A stretch of DNA of 64,000 nt from Nonomuraea africana (GTDB lineage: Bacteria; Actinomycetota; Actinomycetes; Streptosporangiales; Streptosporangiaceae). The stretch spans positions 4,650,001-4,714,000 of the forward strand of contig NZ_JADBEF010000001.1 in the NCBI RefSeq assembly GCF_014873535.1. Direction: 5' to 3'. Position numbers and translations under genes: made by a program. Under the pieces are notes generated by a model that made no database searches, had not been told where the DNA came from, and saw nothing but the letters and a program-made list of their open reading frames with translations. The stretch's first letter is position 1. The number at the start of each line of letters is the position of its first letter. Below, piece by piece: positions 8,609-16,753 of this stretch.

Positions 8609-9328
8609 CTAGCGTGGAGCGATCCAGGTCGCCTTCGCCGCGGCGACGAGGGTCCCGTCCACCTCGTAGACGGCGCTCTCGCCGAAGAGCTTGCGGCCCT
8701 CACGGCCGGCGGCCTTGGCCGCCACGACGGAGTAGGTGCCGCCGGGGTAGACGCGGCGGTTGACCTGCAGGGTCAGCCGGCCGAGGAGGGCCGACTCGCC
8801 GGGCTGGAAGTGCGCCCAGCCGGTGACGCAGTCGAGCACCGCGCCCACGACGGAGGCGGGCACGTGGCCGTCGGCGTCGGCCACCGTGAACGGGACCCGC
8901 CAGCCCGCCGCGACGACGTCGGCGCCCTCGACCGGGCCGGGGAAGACGCGCAGGCCGTCACCAGGCTCGCGCAGGCCGCACGCGAAGCACTCGGGGAAGG
9001 CGTGGCCCCGCCAGCCGGGGAAGCCGGCCTCCGCGCGGGCCGCCTCGTTGAACGGCACGAAGCCGGGACCGCTGAGGTGCTCGGCGACCGGGATGGCCTC
9101 GACCAGCAACCTGCCGTCGTGGGAGAGCGTCGCGGAGTTGGCGACGTGCTCCAGCTTGAGCTCGGTCTCCAGCGGGGTGGGAGCATGAAGGGTGACCTCG
9201 ACGGCCGATTCGAGACCGTTGAGCGCGTCAGCCACGGTGCCGGAGATCCAGCCTCCGTTGGCCACCCCCTCCGGCCCGCGGAAGCGCTGAGGAACGGTCA
9301 GCACCGTCTGCAGGGCAGCCATGGTCAT
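8609..9328 (-). CDS. Hotdog-fold thioesterase-like protein
   Basis: A 239-residue protein with two hotdog-like halves. The N-terminal half has the GPEGVANGGWISGTVADAL segment. The centre carries the characteristic cysteine-containing ECFACGLREPGDGLRVFPG. The C-terminal half has VPASVVGAVLDCVTGWAHF, comparable to the central helix of PaaI/THEM4-type thioesterases, and a LTLQVNRRVYPGG strand. Acyl-CoA thioester hydrolysis is inferred from the fold only. The ATG at 9328 has GGAGGG at the right distance. It is divergent from the serine hydrolase gene, with about 250 bp of AT-richer sequence between them that should contain both promoters. Confidence 0.75.
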   Translation of the reverse strand: MTMAALQTVLTVPQRFRGPEGVANGGWISGTVADALNGLESAVEVTLHAPTPLETELKLEHVANSATLSHDGRLLVEAIPVAEHLSGPGFVPFNEAARAEAGFPGWRGHAFPECFACGLREPGDGLRVFPGPVEGADVVAAGWRVPFTVADADGHVPASVVGAVLDCVTGWAHFQPGESALLGRLTLQVNRRVYPGGTYSVVAAKAAGREGRKLFGESAVYEVDGTLVAAAKATWIAPR

Positions 9329-9582
9329 GCCACACCCTCCTATTGTGTCCGGAAATATCGTTTCAAACGGGCCAATTTTACCTGAGTGCCGCTTCGTCGA
9401 GCGAACCGGGGACCGGTTATGACCGGCCAACATCCCCGCGCCATCAGGGCTTCCCGCATCCCGCAGTGATCCTTGTCACTTCGCCGCGCTCCTGGATCGC
9501 GGGTTTTCCCTACATCACCCGATGTTCGGATATGTCCCCTAAGATGCTGACTCCTGACACGGATGTGACTTGGGGGTCAGAA

Positions 9583-10845
9583 GTGACTGTGCTGAGCCGT
9601 CGGAACCTGCTGAAGGCCGGAGCCGCCGCCGTACCCGCGCTGACGCTGGGACTCCAGCCGGGCAGGGCCGAGGCCGACCTCCTGCCCAGCGGGACGATGC
9701 CGACCCAGCTGGCCGCCTTCGACAAGACCCTGCAGAAGTACATGACCGAGCGGAACATCAGCTGCGGTCAGCTCGCGGTGGCCAGGAAGGGCAAGCTGCT
9801 CGCCGCCCGCGGCTACGGGGTCTACCGGCCGAACACCACCTCCGGGGTGGCTGCCCTCGCCCGCGTCCAGCCGACCTCGCTGTTCCGCGTCGCCAGCCTG
9901 AGCAAGAGCATCACCTCCGCGGCGATCCTGCGCCTGGCCCAGGACGGCAGGGTCAGCCTCACCTCCCCCGTCACGACGCTCCTCGGCCTGTCGGCCGCCG
10001 CCGACCCCCGCCTCGAGAAGGTCACGCTCTGGCGGCTGATGCAGCACACGGGCGGCTGGGACAGGAACGTCAGCAAGGACCCGCTCTGGCTCGACGCGAC
10101 CATCGCGGCCTCCCTCGACACGCCGCTGCCGATCAGCCACGCCGACATCATCAAATACGTCAACGCCAAGCCGCTCGACTTCGACCCCGGCAGCAAGATG
10201 TCCTACAGCAACTACGGGTACATGCTGCTGGGCCGGATCATCGAGAAGGTCTCGGGGCAGAGCTACGAGTCGTACGTCACGTCGAAGCTGCTGTCGCCGC
10301 TGGGGATCTCCAGGATGAGCCTCGGCGAGAGCCTGCGCTCGGAGATGTCGGCGCGCGAGGTCAGCTACAGCTCGGCTTACACCAACAAGAGCGTCGTGGA
10401 CGACTCGGGCGCGGTCGTGCCGTACCCGTACGGCGGGTTCAACATGCCCAACCAGGACGCCAACGGCGGCTGGGTGGCCTCGGCGGTGGACATGGTCCGG
10501 TGGGCGAGCGCCTTCGACGCCGCCGGGCCCGTGCTCAACTCCACCTCCATCTCGCGCGCCTTCGCCAAGCCGGAGATCGGCGTCAGCGGCGACGGCTGGT
10601 GGTACGGCTGCGGCTGGTACGTGCGCACCTGGGGCAGCGGCCTCAACACCTGGCACACCGGCTCGATGCCCGGCACGTTCACCATGCTGGTGCGGAACGC
10701 GGCGGGGGTGACCTGGTGCGTGCAGTTCAACCGGCGCGAGGAGTCGGGCTCGCCGGACTTCGACGTGATCGACAGGCTGATGTGGCAGGCGCACGACGCC
10801 GTGACCTCCTGGCCCACCACCGACCTGTACCCGAAGTACCTTTGA
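9583..10845 (+). CDS. Tat-exported serine hydrolase, class C beta-lactamase/PBP-like family
   Basis: A 420-residue exported enzyme. The N-terminus has the twin-arginine signal SRRNLLKAG (Arg6-Arg7) followed by an alanine-rich hydrophobic stretch. The catalytic triad of the beta-lactamase/D-aminopeptidase family is intact: SxxK at 105-108 (SLSK), YSN at 208-210 and HTG at 358-360. Family members hydrolyse D-Ala peptides, esters or beta-lactams; the true substrate here is unknown. The GTG at 9583 follows a GGGGG ribosome site. The stop codon lies within the first bases of the adjoining IS end (CTTTGACTTCTCC), so the insertion touches the 3' end of this gene. Confidence 0.9.
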   Translation: MTVLSRRNLLKAGAAAVPALTLGLQPGRAEADLLPSGTMPTQLAAFDKTLQKYMTERNISCGQLAVARKGKLLAARGYGVYRPNTTSGVAALARVQPTSLFRVASLSKSITSAAILRLAQDGRVSLTSPVTTLLGLSAAADPRLEKVTLWRLMQHTGGWDRNVSKDPLWLDATIAASLDTPLPISHADIIKYVNAKPLDFDPGSKMSYSNYGYMLLGRIIEKVSGQSYESYVTSKLLSPLGISRMSLGESLRSEMSAREVSYSSAYTNKSVVDDSGAVVPYPYGGFNMPNQDANGGWVASAVDMVRWASAFDAAGPVLNSTSISRAFAKPEIGVSGDGWWYGCGWYVRTWGSGLNTWHTGSMPGTFTMLVRNAAGVTWCVQFNRREESGSPDFDVIDRLMWQAHDAVTSWPTTDLYPKYL

Positions 10846-10990
10846 CTTCTCCCCGCCATAAATAAATGGCGGGGCTTCTCCCGCCTCACGGCGAGATGGT
10901 TACTGCTGCTTCTACGCCGCTTGAGCGGCGGAGGTTTCGGGCGGCGCCAGGGTCGGGATTGCCTCCCCTGGTCTTACCTGCCCTTCACAG
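10843..10990 (-). ncRNA. Possible omega (reRNA) RNA at the tnpB 3' end
   Basis: TnpB proteins use a guide RNA transcribed from the 3' end of tnpB through the right end of the element. The corresponding stretch here is the last part of tnpB plus the hairpin-containing right end on the minus strand; the guide would be copied from flanking DNA below 10842, that is, the serine hydrolase 3' end. The limits are inferred from element structure and no RNA fold was computed. Confidence 0.3.
10851..10874. repeat. IS right-end hairpin
   Basis: Perfect 8-bp inverted repeat CCCCGCCA/TGGCGGGG around the loop TAAATAAA. In IS200/IS605 elements such subterminal hairpins are the transposase recognition sites. 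It can also act as a terminator for the serine hydrolase transcript. Confidence 0.7.
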
Positions 10991-12153
10991 TCGTTTCGCG
11001 TGTCCGCCAGCCCGGCGGCCACCTCGTACAGGGACCGAAGACGGATGCCTTCGGCCAGGATATTGAGCGCGGCCGCGATGTCGCGGTCGTGGTGTTCGCC
11101 GCAGCAGGGGCAGTCCCATTCACGGACGTCTAGGGTGAGTTTCCCGATCTTCCAGCCGCAGCATGGGCAGAGCTGGGAGGAGGGATACCAGCGGTCGATC
11201 CGGATGAAAGCGCGCCCGTACCGGGCGGCTTTGCCTTCCAAGAGCCGGAGGAACGCGCCCCAGGAGGCGTCGTTGACGCTCTTGGCGAGCATGCCCCGTG
11301 CCAGGCCTCGCACGGCCAGACCTTCGACCCCTACCGCTTGGTTCTCGCGGATGATCGTGGTGCTGGTCTGGTGGAGGAAGTCTCGTCGGGCGTCGGCGAC
11401 TTTGGCGTGCTGACGGGCGACTTTGACCCGGGCCTTTGAGCGGTTGGCGCTCCCCTTCTTCTTGCGTGACAGGGCGCGCTGGAGTTTCCTGAGCTTGCGT
11501 TCCCTGCGGCGCAACCAGCGAGGGTTCGCGATCTTCGCGCCGGCGGAGGTGATGGCGTAGTGGGTCAGCCCGAGATCGATCCCCGTCTCGGCCTCCGTCG
11601 CGGGAAGGGTCTGGCTGTCGTCTGGCACGTCGATCACGAACGACGCGAAGTACCGGCCGCCCGCGTCCTTGATGATCGTGACGCTGGACGGCGCGGCGGG
11701 CAACTCGCGCGACCACCGGACCTCGACCTCACCGATCTTCGCGAGATACAACGTGCCGTGGTCGCGGAGTTTGAAGGCGTTGGTGTTGAACCTCGCCGAC
11801 TGGCGATGGTCGTGGCGGGACTTGAAGACGGGCAGGCCCATCCTCGGACCCCGGCGCTTGCCGTTCACCGACTCGAAGAAATTCTTGTACGCCACGTCGA
11901 GGTCCCGTAGCGACTGCTGCAACGGCACCGGGGAGACTTCCCCGAGCCACTCCCGCTGAGGGGTCCGCTTCGCGGCGGTGATGCAGATCTTCTGCAACTC
12001 CACGCCGCCGATCCAGGACCGGTCGGCCTTCCAAGCCGCTTTGCGCCGCGCGAGCGCGTCGTTCCACACCGCGCGGACACACCCGAACGTCCGGGCCAGC
12101 AGCTCCCGCTGGGGCGCATCCGGATACAGCCGATAGTTGTAGCGCAGCTTCAC
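10912..12153 (-). CDS. tnpB: TnpB-family RNA-guided endonuclease (IS605 OrfB)
   Basis: A 413-residue TnpB. The RuvC-like catalytic residues are all present: Asp193 in GIDLGLTHYA, Glu278 in VGVEGLAV and Asp358 in DRDIAAALNI. A zinc-ribbon lies between the last two (C329xxC332 and C348xxC351). The N-terminal OrfB helix-turn-helix region begins with YNYRLYPD. TnpB is an RNA-guided DNA nuclease that helps retain the element at its site. The GTG at 12153 has GGGGGTGG upstream; an earlier start at 12201 adds non-homologous residues. The intact active site suggests the protein is functional even though tnpA is missing. Confidence 0.93.
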   Translation of the reverse strand: MKLRYNYRLYPDAPQRELLARTFGCVRAVWNDALARRKAAWKADRSWIGGVELQKICITAAKRTPQREWLGEVSPVPLQQSLRDLDVAYKNFFESVNGKRRGPRMGLPVFKSRHDHRQSARFNTNAFKLRDHGTLYLAKIGEVEVRWSRELPAAPSSVTIIKDAGGRYFASFVIDVPDDSQTLPATEAETGIDLGLTHYAITSAGAKIANPRWLRRRERKLRKLQRALSRKKKGSANRSKARVKVARQHAKVADARRDFLHQTSTTIIRENQAVGVEGLAVRGLARGMLAKSVNDASWGAFLRLLEGKAARYGRAFIRIDRWYPSSQLCPCCGWKIGKLTLDVREWDCPCCGEHHDRDIAAALNILAEGIRLRSLYEVAAGLADTRNDCEGQVRPGEAIPTLAPPETSAAQAA

Positions 12154-12638
12154 CGAACACCACCCCCTTTCGAGACCTTGGCGTCCCACGGACTCGAACA
12201 CGTTATCGTCTGGCCGGTGACCGTGTCAGACGAATACCGGCGCGGTAACCCCGAGCTCTCACCGGGCCCCGCTGAGCCTTCGGGAGGCGTCTAAGGGCAG
12301 CAGGGTGAGGTCGCCGCGGCATTACTGGCTCGGACGCAGGCGGTGGTCCCGGCACCGTCGATCGGATCACACCTACGTGCATGTGCTCGGAGTGCTTCGG
12401 AGACGGACCACGCCAGCGACTCGAACAGGCACTTACCGCTTTGCCCCCTGGGCCAAGCCGCACCTGTACCCCAGCCGAGCGATCTGGTACCTCACGTTGG
12501 TCGCGGGTGCGCTGCCCGGCGCAGTCGTTTATCAAGATCGCTACTTGATATCAAGTCACGAGATTCCGTGACATGACGCGAGCCTCTCCGGCCAGTTTCA
12601 CTGGATGCAGTTCTCAAAAATACGTGAGAGTGGTCACC
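12154..12638. other. Intergenic region between tnpB and the TPR gene
   Basis: About 485 bases. It contains the possible left end of the IS (stem 12206-12233), short open frames without family resemblance (for example 12305-12571 on the plus strand), and the overlapping palindromes at 12543-12572. Base composition falls from GC-rich to mixed toward the right, marking the edge of the accessory segment. Confidence 0.5.
12543..12572. promoter_or_regulatory. Overlapping palindromes upstream of the TPR/toxin genes
   Basis: A perfect 14-bp palindrome ACTTGATATCAAGT (12543-12556) partly overlaps a second inverted repeat, GTCACG-6-CGTGAC (12555-12572). They lie about 70-95 bases before the TPR gene start. 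They may be operators for the accessory gene pair; the cognate regulator is not in the window. Confidence 0.45.
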
Positions 12639-13466
12639 ATGTACGAACAAGCTCGACGTAGCTTCCAGGCAGGACAGATCGCACAGGCCCGCACGGCCCT
12701 AGAGACGCTCGTCGCGTCAGGCGCGGCAGAGCCCAAAGTGGTTAATCTTCTCGCTAAATGCTGCTTCCAAATGGGGGATTATAAGCGGATGGAAGAGCTG
12801 CTCCGTCAAGCCATAGCCAGAAATCCCCGCGAGGCAATAAATTTCTATAATTTGGGTTTGGCGCTCGAGTTTCAAGGGCGAAAGACGGAGGCCTTCGATG
12901 CCTACTTGAATGCAAAGCGCATAAAGCCCGATTTTCCAGAAGCGGCGAGGAGGCTGGCGGCACTACAGCCGGCAGCGAGCACGAAGCCATCAAGTCCGGC
13001 CCCGTCGGGCCAGACACGGACGAATGCGTCCTCCTATCCCCCACCTACTTCCACAACCGCGCGACGCCCACTATCCGGAAAAGCACAAGGCCTTGCTCGA
13101 CAGGTTCGCCAACAGATGGTGCGCCATAAAAGCGTCTTGAGTTTCTGCCTTCAACCCAAAGGCGGTGGCAGTGAATTGATGCAAGTGGAAATGAGGGCGT
13201 TCAGCATTGCTGGATACGTGGGCGAGGGCCATGAAGTTGAGGTAGTCGGTAGGCGCAAGGTTGGAGGAATCTTCAACGCATACCGGATATACGATAGGAG
13301 CACCAACACCGTTATTAGGCCAGGTGTGTCGCATTGGATCTACAAGGCGTTCATGCTGGCATTCACGCTGGCCTTTACTGCCGGGACTCTCTTCGTTATT
13401 TTCGTCATTGTCCCGGCAATTATTAACGCGGTCGACTCTCTTCCTGATCTCGGCAGCTTTCAATAG
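12639..13466 (+). CDS. TPR-domain protein with C-terminal membrane anchor
   Basis: A 275-residue protein. Residues 1-108 are three TPR-like helical pairs (for example NFYNLGLALEFQGRKTEAF). Residues 110-145 are a Ser/Pro/Thr-rich linker. Residues 165-228 form a small beta domain with MQVEMRAFSIAGYVGEGHEVEV, of a kind seen in actinobacterial signalling proteins, and residues 235-262 are one transmembrane helix. The ATG at 12639 follows GAGAGTGG; an upstream ATG at 12573 is possible. Codon use is less GC-rich (many AAT, ATA, TTT codons) than in flanking genes, pointing to horizontal acquisition. It precedes the toxin gene by 64 nt on the same strand. No immunity function can be claimed. Confidence 0.78.
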   Translation: MYEQARRSFQAGQIAQARTALETLVASGAAEPKVVNLLAKCCFQMGDYKRMEELLRQAIARNPREAINFYNLGLALEFQGRKTEAFDAYLNAKRIKPDFPEAARRLAALQPAASTKPSSPAPSGQTRTNASSYPPPTSTTARRPLSGKAQGLARQVRQQMVRHKSVLSFCLQPKGGGSELMQVEMRAFSIAGYVGEGHEVEVVGRRKVGGIFNAYRIYDRSTNTVIRPGVSHWIYKAFMLAFTLAFTAGTLFVIFVIVPAIINAVDSLPDLGSFQ

Positions 13467-13530
13467 TTTCCGCGAGGATGGCGACGAAAGGTCATCGAGC
13501 AAAGCGAGGTTCTTGTGAGGAGGAGAAGGA

Positions 13531-15213
13531 GTGGGCGAATTTCCCGGCTTTGATGGAAGTTCTGAAGACCAAGGTCAGATTGAGATTCCATCAATACCAG
13601 AAATAGCGCCTGACGGTGTCGGGGGCGACTTTCTCTATGCGCAACCGCCTGAGGGCGGGCATGAGGGCATCTTCCTGGAGGTGCCGCAGCTTCCAGGAGA
13701 TGGCGGCATCTTCCAGGAACTGCCAGAGCTCCCGGGGGACGACCGCATCTTCCAGGAACCCCCAGACCTCCCGAGAGACGACGGCATCTTCCTGGAAGCG
13801 CCAGAGCTCCCAGGAGACGACCGCATCTTCCAGGAACCCCCAGACCTCCCGAGAGACGACGGCATCTTCCTGGAAGCGCCAGAGCTCCCAGGAGACGACC
13901 GCATCTTCCTGGAGGTGCTGGACACTGCCGGGTATGAGAGCGATCGGCCAGCTGAGGATCGCGGGGATGAGGGAGAGCGGAAGCAGCGGGCCGAGGGCCG
14001 CGAACGTGAGTACTCCGAAGCACCGGAGCAGCCCCTGATGTCCTATGACTTCAACGATCAGGAATTGGTGGTCATCCACGATCTGGCTGATCTGGCTGAG
14101 GCTGACCTCAAGAAAGGTGCTGATCTAAATGTATTGATCGCCATCTGGATCACCGCTGAACGGCTGGGCCCGGGCGGTTTTTCGGTACTTGCAGACCTTT
14201 TGCATGACCGTTGGCAACAGGATGATGAAGGGAAATTTACGACTAGTCTTGATGTTTTCCTTGCCGTTCTTCGAGACAAGGGAGGGCACGCCGTCGCGGA
14301 AACCGTCAAAGGGTTCATTGCTGACGAACTGTGGCAGCAGTGGTCTGAGGTCGATGCTTTGCGAGCGTCGATAGGGCCATTTGGCGATAGGGCTGTTCCA
14401 GCCGACGAGCGGGTGTGGGTTGAGCATCTGTCCGGCGACAGCAAGGAACAAAGCGATCCCGACCCAATGGTACATGCCCGGGTAGGCTCATTCATCCTCG
14501 ACTGTCTTCCTGTCGTCGGTGACATAAAGGGAGTCATGGAGGCGATAGCCGGCGAGGATATCTTGGGCAATAAGCTGGAGACGTGGGAACGCATTCTTGG
14601 CGTGCTTCCACTCCTTCCGCCGATCGGAAAACTCTTCCGAATGGCAGACAAGGTCGACGACGTCGGCGATATCGCAAAGCAGGTTGACGATGCCGGCGAT
14701 ATAGCAAAGCCGGCCGACCGATCCTTGGATGCGCACAGAAGAGCGCAGGAGTCTGGCGGCCCGGCGGCATCGAACGTTTCACCAGATGACGTTGGCCCAC
14801 ATCCGGCAATCGTGGATGACTTCTGGCTGAAGGGCGAAAGAGAGCGAGGTCGGCAGATCCAAGATCACCTTGCTCGGGCCGAGTATCAAGAATATCTGGA
14901 AACCGATAGCCTTCCTGGTTATGAGAAAGCCAGGAATTTCCCGCTCGTCGACTTCGTCTCTGCTGACCATACTCATAGCGTGAGCATCAAGACGCACAAC
15001 CCATTCGCGAAGACGTTCGCCAGTGGAGACACGATATATGACTTGGTGAACCATGCCGACGAATTGGCGTATCACGCCCCTGGGTCGAGGGTGACGTTGG
15101 ATATACGCGTTCCGCCCGGCACTCCTGACCATGTCACGGAAGAACTGCGAGAGACTATCCTCGAGATAGTTGACTCTGAGCGACTCGAAGTGATAGTCCG
15201 CACCTTCCCATAG
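13531..15213 (+). CDS. Polymorphic toxin with pre-toxin TG domain and PD-(D/E)XK-like C-terminal nuclease
   Basis: A 560-residue protein of modular toxin design. Residues 46-136 are seven 13-residue acidic repeats (consensus DDxIFxExPxLPx). Residues 165-310 are helical and unassigned. Residues 318-370 (VGSFILDCLPVVGDIKGVME...WERILGVLPLLPPIGK) match the pre-toxin TG linker of polymorphic toxins. Residues 425-560 resemble restriction-endonuclease-fold toxins, with GRQIQDHLA, Asp474 in FPLVDFV and the SIK triad 485-487 as a D...SxK-type active site. The GTG start follows GAGGAGGAGAAGG. There is no signal peptide or WXG motif. No immunity-like gene follows; a terminator and the opposing glnA come next. 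Lower GC supports acquisition by transfer. Confidence 0.75.
   Translation: MGEFPGFDGSSEDQGQIEIPSIPEIAPDGVGGDFLYAQPPEGGHEGIFLEVPQLPGDGGIFQELPELPGDDRIFQEPPDLPRDDGIFLEAPELPGDDRIFQEPPDLPRDDGIFLEAPELPGDDRIFLEVLDTAGYESDRPAEDRGDEGERKQRAEGREREYSEAPEQPLMSYDFNDQELVVIHDLADLAEADLKKGADLNVLIAIWITAERLGPGGFSVLADLLHDRWQQDDEGKFTTSLDVFLAVLRDKGGHAVAETVKGFIADELWQQWSEVDALRASIGPFGDRAVPADERVWVEHLSGDSKEQSDPDPMVHARVGSFILDCLPVVGDIKGVMEAIAGEDILGNKLETWERILGVLPLLPPIGKLFRMADKVDDVGDIAKQVDDAGDIAKPADRSLDAHRRAQESGGPAASNVSPDDVGPHPAIVDDFWLKGERERGRQIQDHLARAEYQEYLETDSLPGYEKARNFPLVDFVSADHTHSVSIKTHNPFAKTFASGDTIYDLVNHADELAYHAPGSRVTLDIRVPPGTPDHVTEELRETILEIVDSERLEVIVRTFP
13666..13938 (+). repeat. Seven 39-bp in-frame tandem repeats
   Basis: Units begin at 13666, 13705, 13744, 13783, 13822, 13861 and 13900, an exact 39-bp period. 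The pair at 13744-13821 is duplicated without any change at 13822-13899, a perfect 78-bp higher-order repeat, so the expansion is recent. Each unit encodes 13 residues with the core IF-x-E-x-P-x-LP. Copy number probably varies between strains. Confidence 0.92.
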
Positions 15214-15269
15214 AAGTCAAGGAATGAAGACGGCCGGCAAATTCCTTACGCCTGGGCCTCCATCGAAAC

Positions 15270-15324
15270 ACGCCCTGCTGTCGAGCGACCCTCACACATG
15301 CGGGACCGCTCGACGGCAGGGCGT
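15270..15324. terminator. Bidirectional terminator between toxin gene and glnA
   Basis: Arms 15270-15287 and 15307-15324 pair over 18 bp with one wobble around a 19-nt loop. It lies between the convergent toxin gene and glnA, so it can end both transcripts. Confidence 0.75.
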
Positions 15325-15333
15325 ACCTCCTGG

Positions 15334-16698
15334 TCAGAGCACCGGCAGGTAGCGGCCGAGTTCGAACTCGGTGACGTGGCGGCGGTACTCGCGCCACTCC
15401 GTGCGCTTGTTGCGCAGGAAGTAGTCGAAGACGTGCTCGCCGAGCGTCTCGGCGACCAGTTCGCTGCGCTCCATCACCGCGATGGCCTCGTCGAGCGAGC
15501 CCGGCAGCGGCTGGATGCCGAGGGCGCGCCGTTCGGCGCTGGTCAGCGCCCAGACGTTGTCCTCGGCGGGCGCCGGCAGCTCGTAGCCCTCCTCGATGCC
15601 CTTCAGCCCCGCCGCCAGCACGAGCGCGAAGGCGAGGTAGGGGTTGCAGGCGGAGTCGAGGGAGCGGAACTCGATGCGGGTGGAGCCGCCCTTGTGCGGC
15701 TTGTACATCGGCACGCGGACCAGCGCCGAGCGGTTGTTGTGGCCCCAGCAGATGTAGGAGGGCGCCTCGCCGCCCTGCCCGGCGATGGCCTCGGCCCCGC
15801 CCCACAGCCGCTTGTAGGAGTTGACCCACTGGTTGGTGACCGCGGTGATCTCGGCGGCGTGCCTGAGCAGCCCCGCGATGAAGGAGCGGCCGATCTTGGA
15901 CAGCTGGTAGTCGGCGCCCGCCTCGTAGAAGGCGTTGCGGTCGCCCTCGAACAGCGACATGTGGGTGTGCATGCCGGAGCCCGGGTGCTCGGTGAACGGC
16001 TTGGGCATGAAGGAGGCCCAGATGCCCTGCTCCAGCGCCACCTCCTTCATGACCAGGCGGAAGGTCATGATGTTGTCGGCGGTGGTGAGGGCGTCGGCGT
16101 AGCGCAGGTCGATCTCCTGCTGGCCCGGCGCGCCCTCGTGGTGGCTGAACTCCACCGAGATGCCCATCGACTCGAGCATCATGATCGCCTGGCGGCGGAA
16201 GTCGTGGCCCGCGCTGTGCGGGGTGTGGTCGAAGTAGCCGCCTGAGTCGATCGGCTCGGGCCTCGGCCCGCCCACCTCGGGCCGGTCCTTCAGCAGGAAG
16301 AACTCGATCTCGGGGTGGGTGTAGAAGGTGAAGCCCATGTCGGCGCACTTGGCGAGGGCCCGCTTGAGCACCCAGCGCGGATCGGCGTGGGAGGGCGAGC
16401 CGTCCGGCATGAGGATGTCGCAGAAGATGCGGGCCGCGCCGGGCACCTCGCTGCGCCAGGGCAGGATCTGGAAGGTGGCCGGATCGGGCTTGGCGAGCAT
16501 GTCGCTCTCGTAGACGCGGGCGAATCCCTCGATCGCCGAGCCGTCGAAGCCGATGCCCTCGGCGAAGGCGCCCTCGAGCTCGGCGGGCGCGATGGCGACG
16601 GACTTGAGGAAGCCGAGCACGTCAGTGAACCACAGCCGGATGAACCGGATGTCGCGCTCCTCTAGCGTGCGGAGAACGAACTCCTGCTGACGGTCCAA
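15334..16698 (-). CDS. glnA: Type I glutamine synthetase, GlnA2-like
   Basis: A 454-residue type I glutamine synthetase (glutamate + NH3 + ATP to glutamine) very like mycobacterial GlnA2. It shows the Asp50 loop (GIGFDGSAIEGF), the metal/ATP motifs EIEFFLL and EFSHHEGAPGQQEIDLRYAD, the KPF.EHPGSGMHTHMS block and the NNRSALVRVP and TRIEFR substrate loops. The adenylylation tyrosine of GSI-beta enzymes (NLYDLP) is replaced by a sequence with tryptophan (NVWALT), so GlnE cannot adenylylate it in the usual way. The TTG start aligns with the GlnA2 N-terminus (DRQQEFVLRTLEERD) and follows AAGGGGA. The GlnR box at 16754-16769 lies in its promoter region. Confidence 0.95.
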   Translation of the reverse strand: MDRQQEFVLRTLEERDIRFIRLWFTDVLGFLKSVAIAPAELEGAFAEGIGFDGSAIEGFARVYESDMLAKPDPATFQILPWRSEVPGAARIFCDILMPDGSPSHADPRWVLKRALAKCADMGFTFYTHPEIEFFLLKDRPEVGGPRPEPIDSGGYFDHTPHSAGHDFRRQAIMMLESMGISVEFSHHEGAPGQQEIDLRYADALTTADNIMTFRLVMKEVALEQGIWASFMPKPFTEHPGSGMHTHMSLFEGDRNAFYEAGADYQLSKIGRSFIAGLLRHAAEITAVTNQWVNSYKRLWGGAEAIAGQGGEAPSYICWGHNNRSALVRVPMYKPHKGGSTRIEFRSLDSACNPYLAFALVLAAGLKGIEEGYELPAPAEDNVWALTSAERRALGIQPLPGSLDEAIAVMERSELVAETLGEHVFDYFLRNKRTEWREYRRHVTEFELGRYLPVL

Positions 16699-16753
16699 GG
16701 CATCCCCTTGACTGAAAAGACATGTCTGGTCCTCTACAGTCTGCCCGTCGCGT

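Larger units (their letters stand above)
10842..12233 (-). mobile_element. IS200/IS605-family element carrying tnpB only
   Basis: The element is defined on its right side by the terminal sequence TTGACTTCTCCCCGCC and a hairpin at 10851-10874, typical of IS605-group right ends, and by the tnpB gene read away from it. No Y1 transposase (tnpA) is present, so the element would need help in trans to move. The left end is uncertain. An imperfect candidate is the stem at 12206-12233 (TCGTCTG/CAGACGA, 14-nt loop). It abuts the stop codon of the serine hydrolase gene. Confidence 0.65.

Noticed and set aside
10851..10874. Simple terminator of the serine hydrolase gene
   Set aside because: The hairpin with its flanking TTGACTTCTC belongs to the IS right end, although it may also terminate transcription.
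12305..12571. An 88-codon frame between tnpB and the TPR gene
   Set aside because: No ribosome site, no family resemblance and atypical codon use; judged non-coding.
13666..13938. CRISPR-like array
   Set aside because: The 39-bp units are contiguous, have no spacers and are translated in frame as part of a protein.
13591..14079. A minus-strand frame with regular repeats inside the toxin gene
   Set aside because: The repeats are simply the reverse reading of the 39-bp units; the plus frame continues into recognisable pre-toxin and nuclease-like domains.
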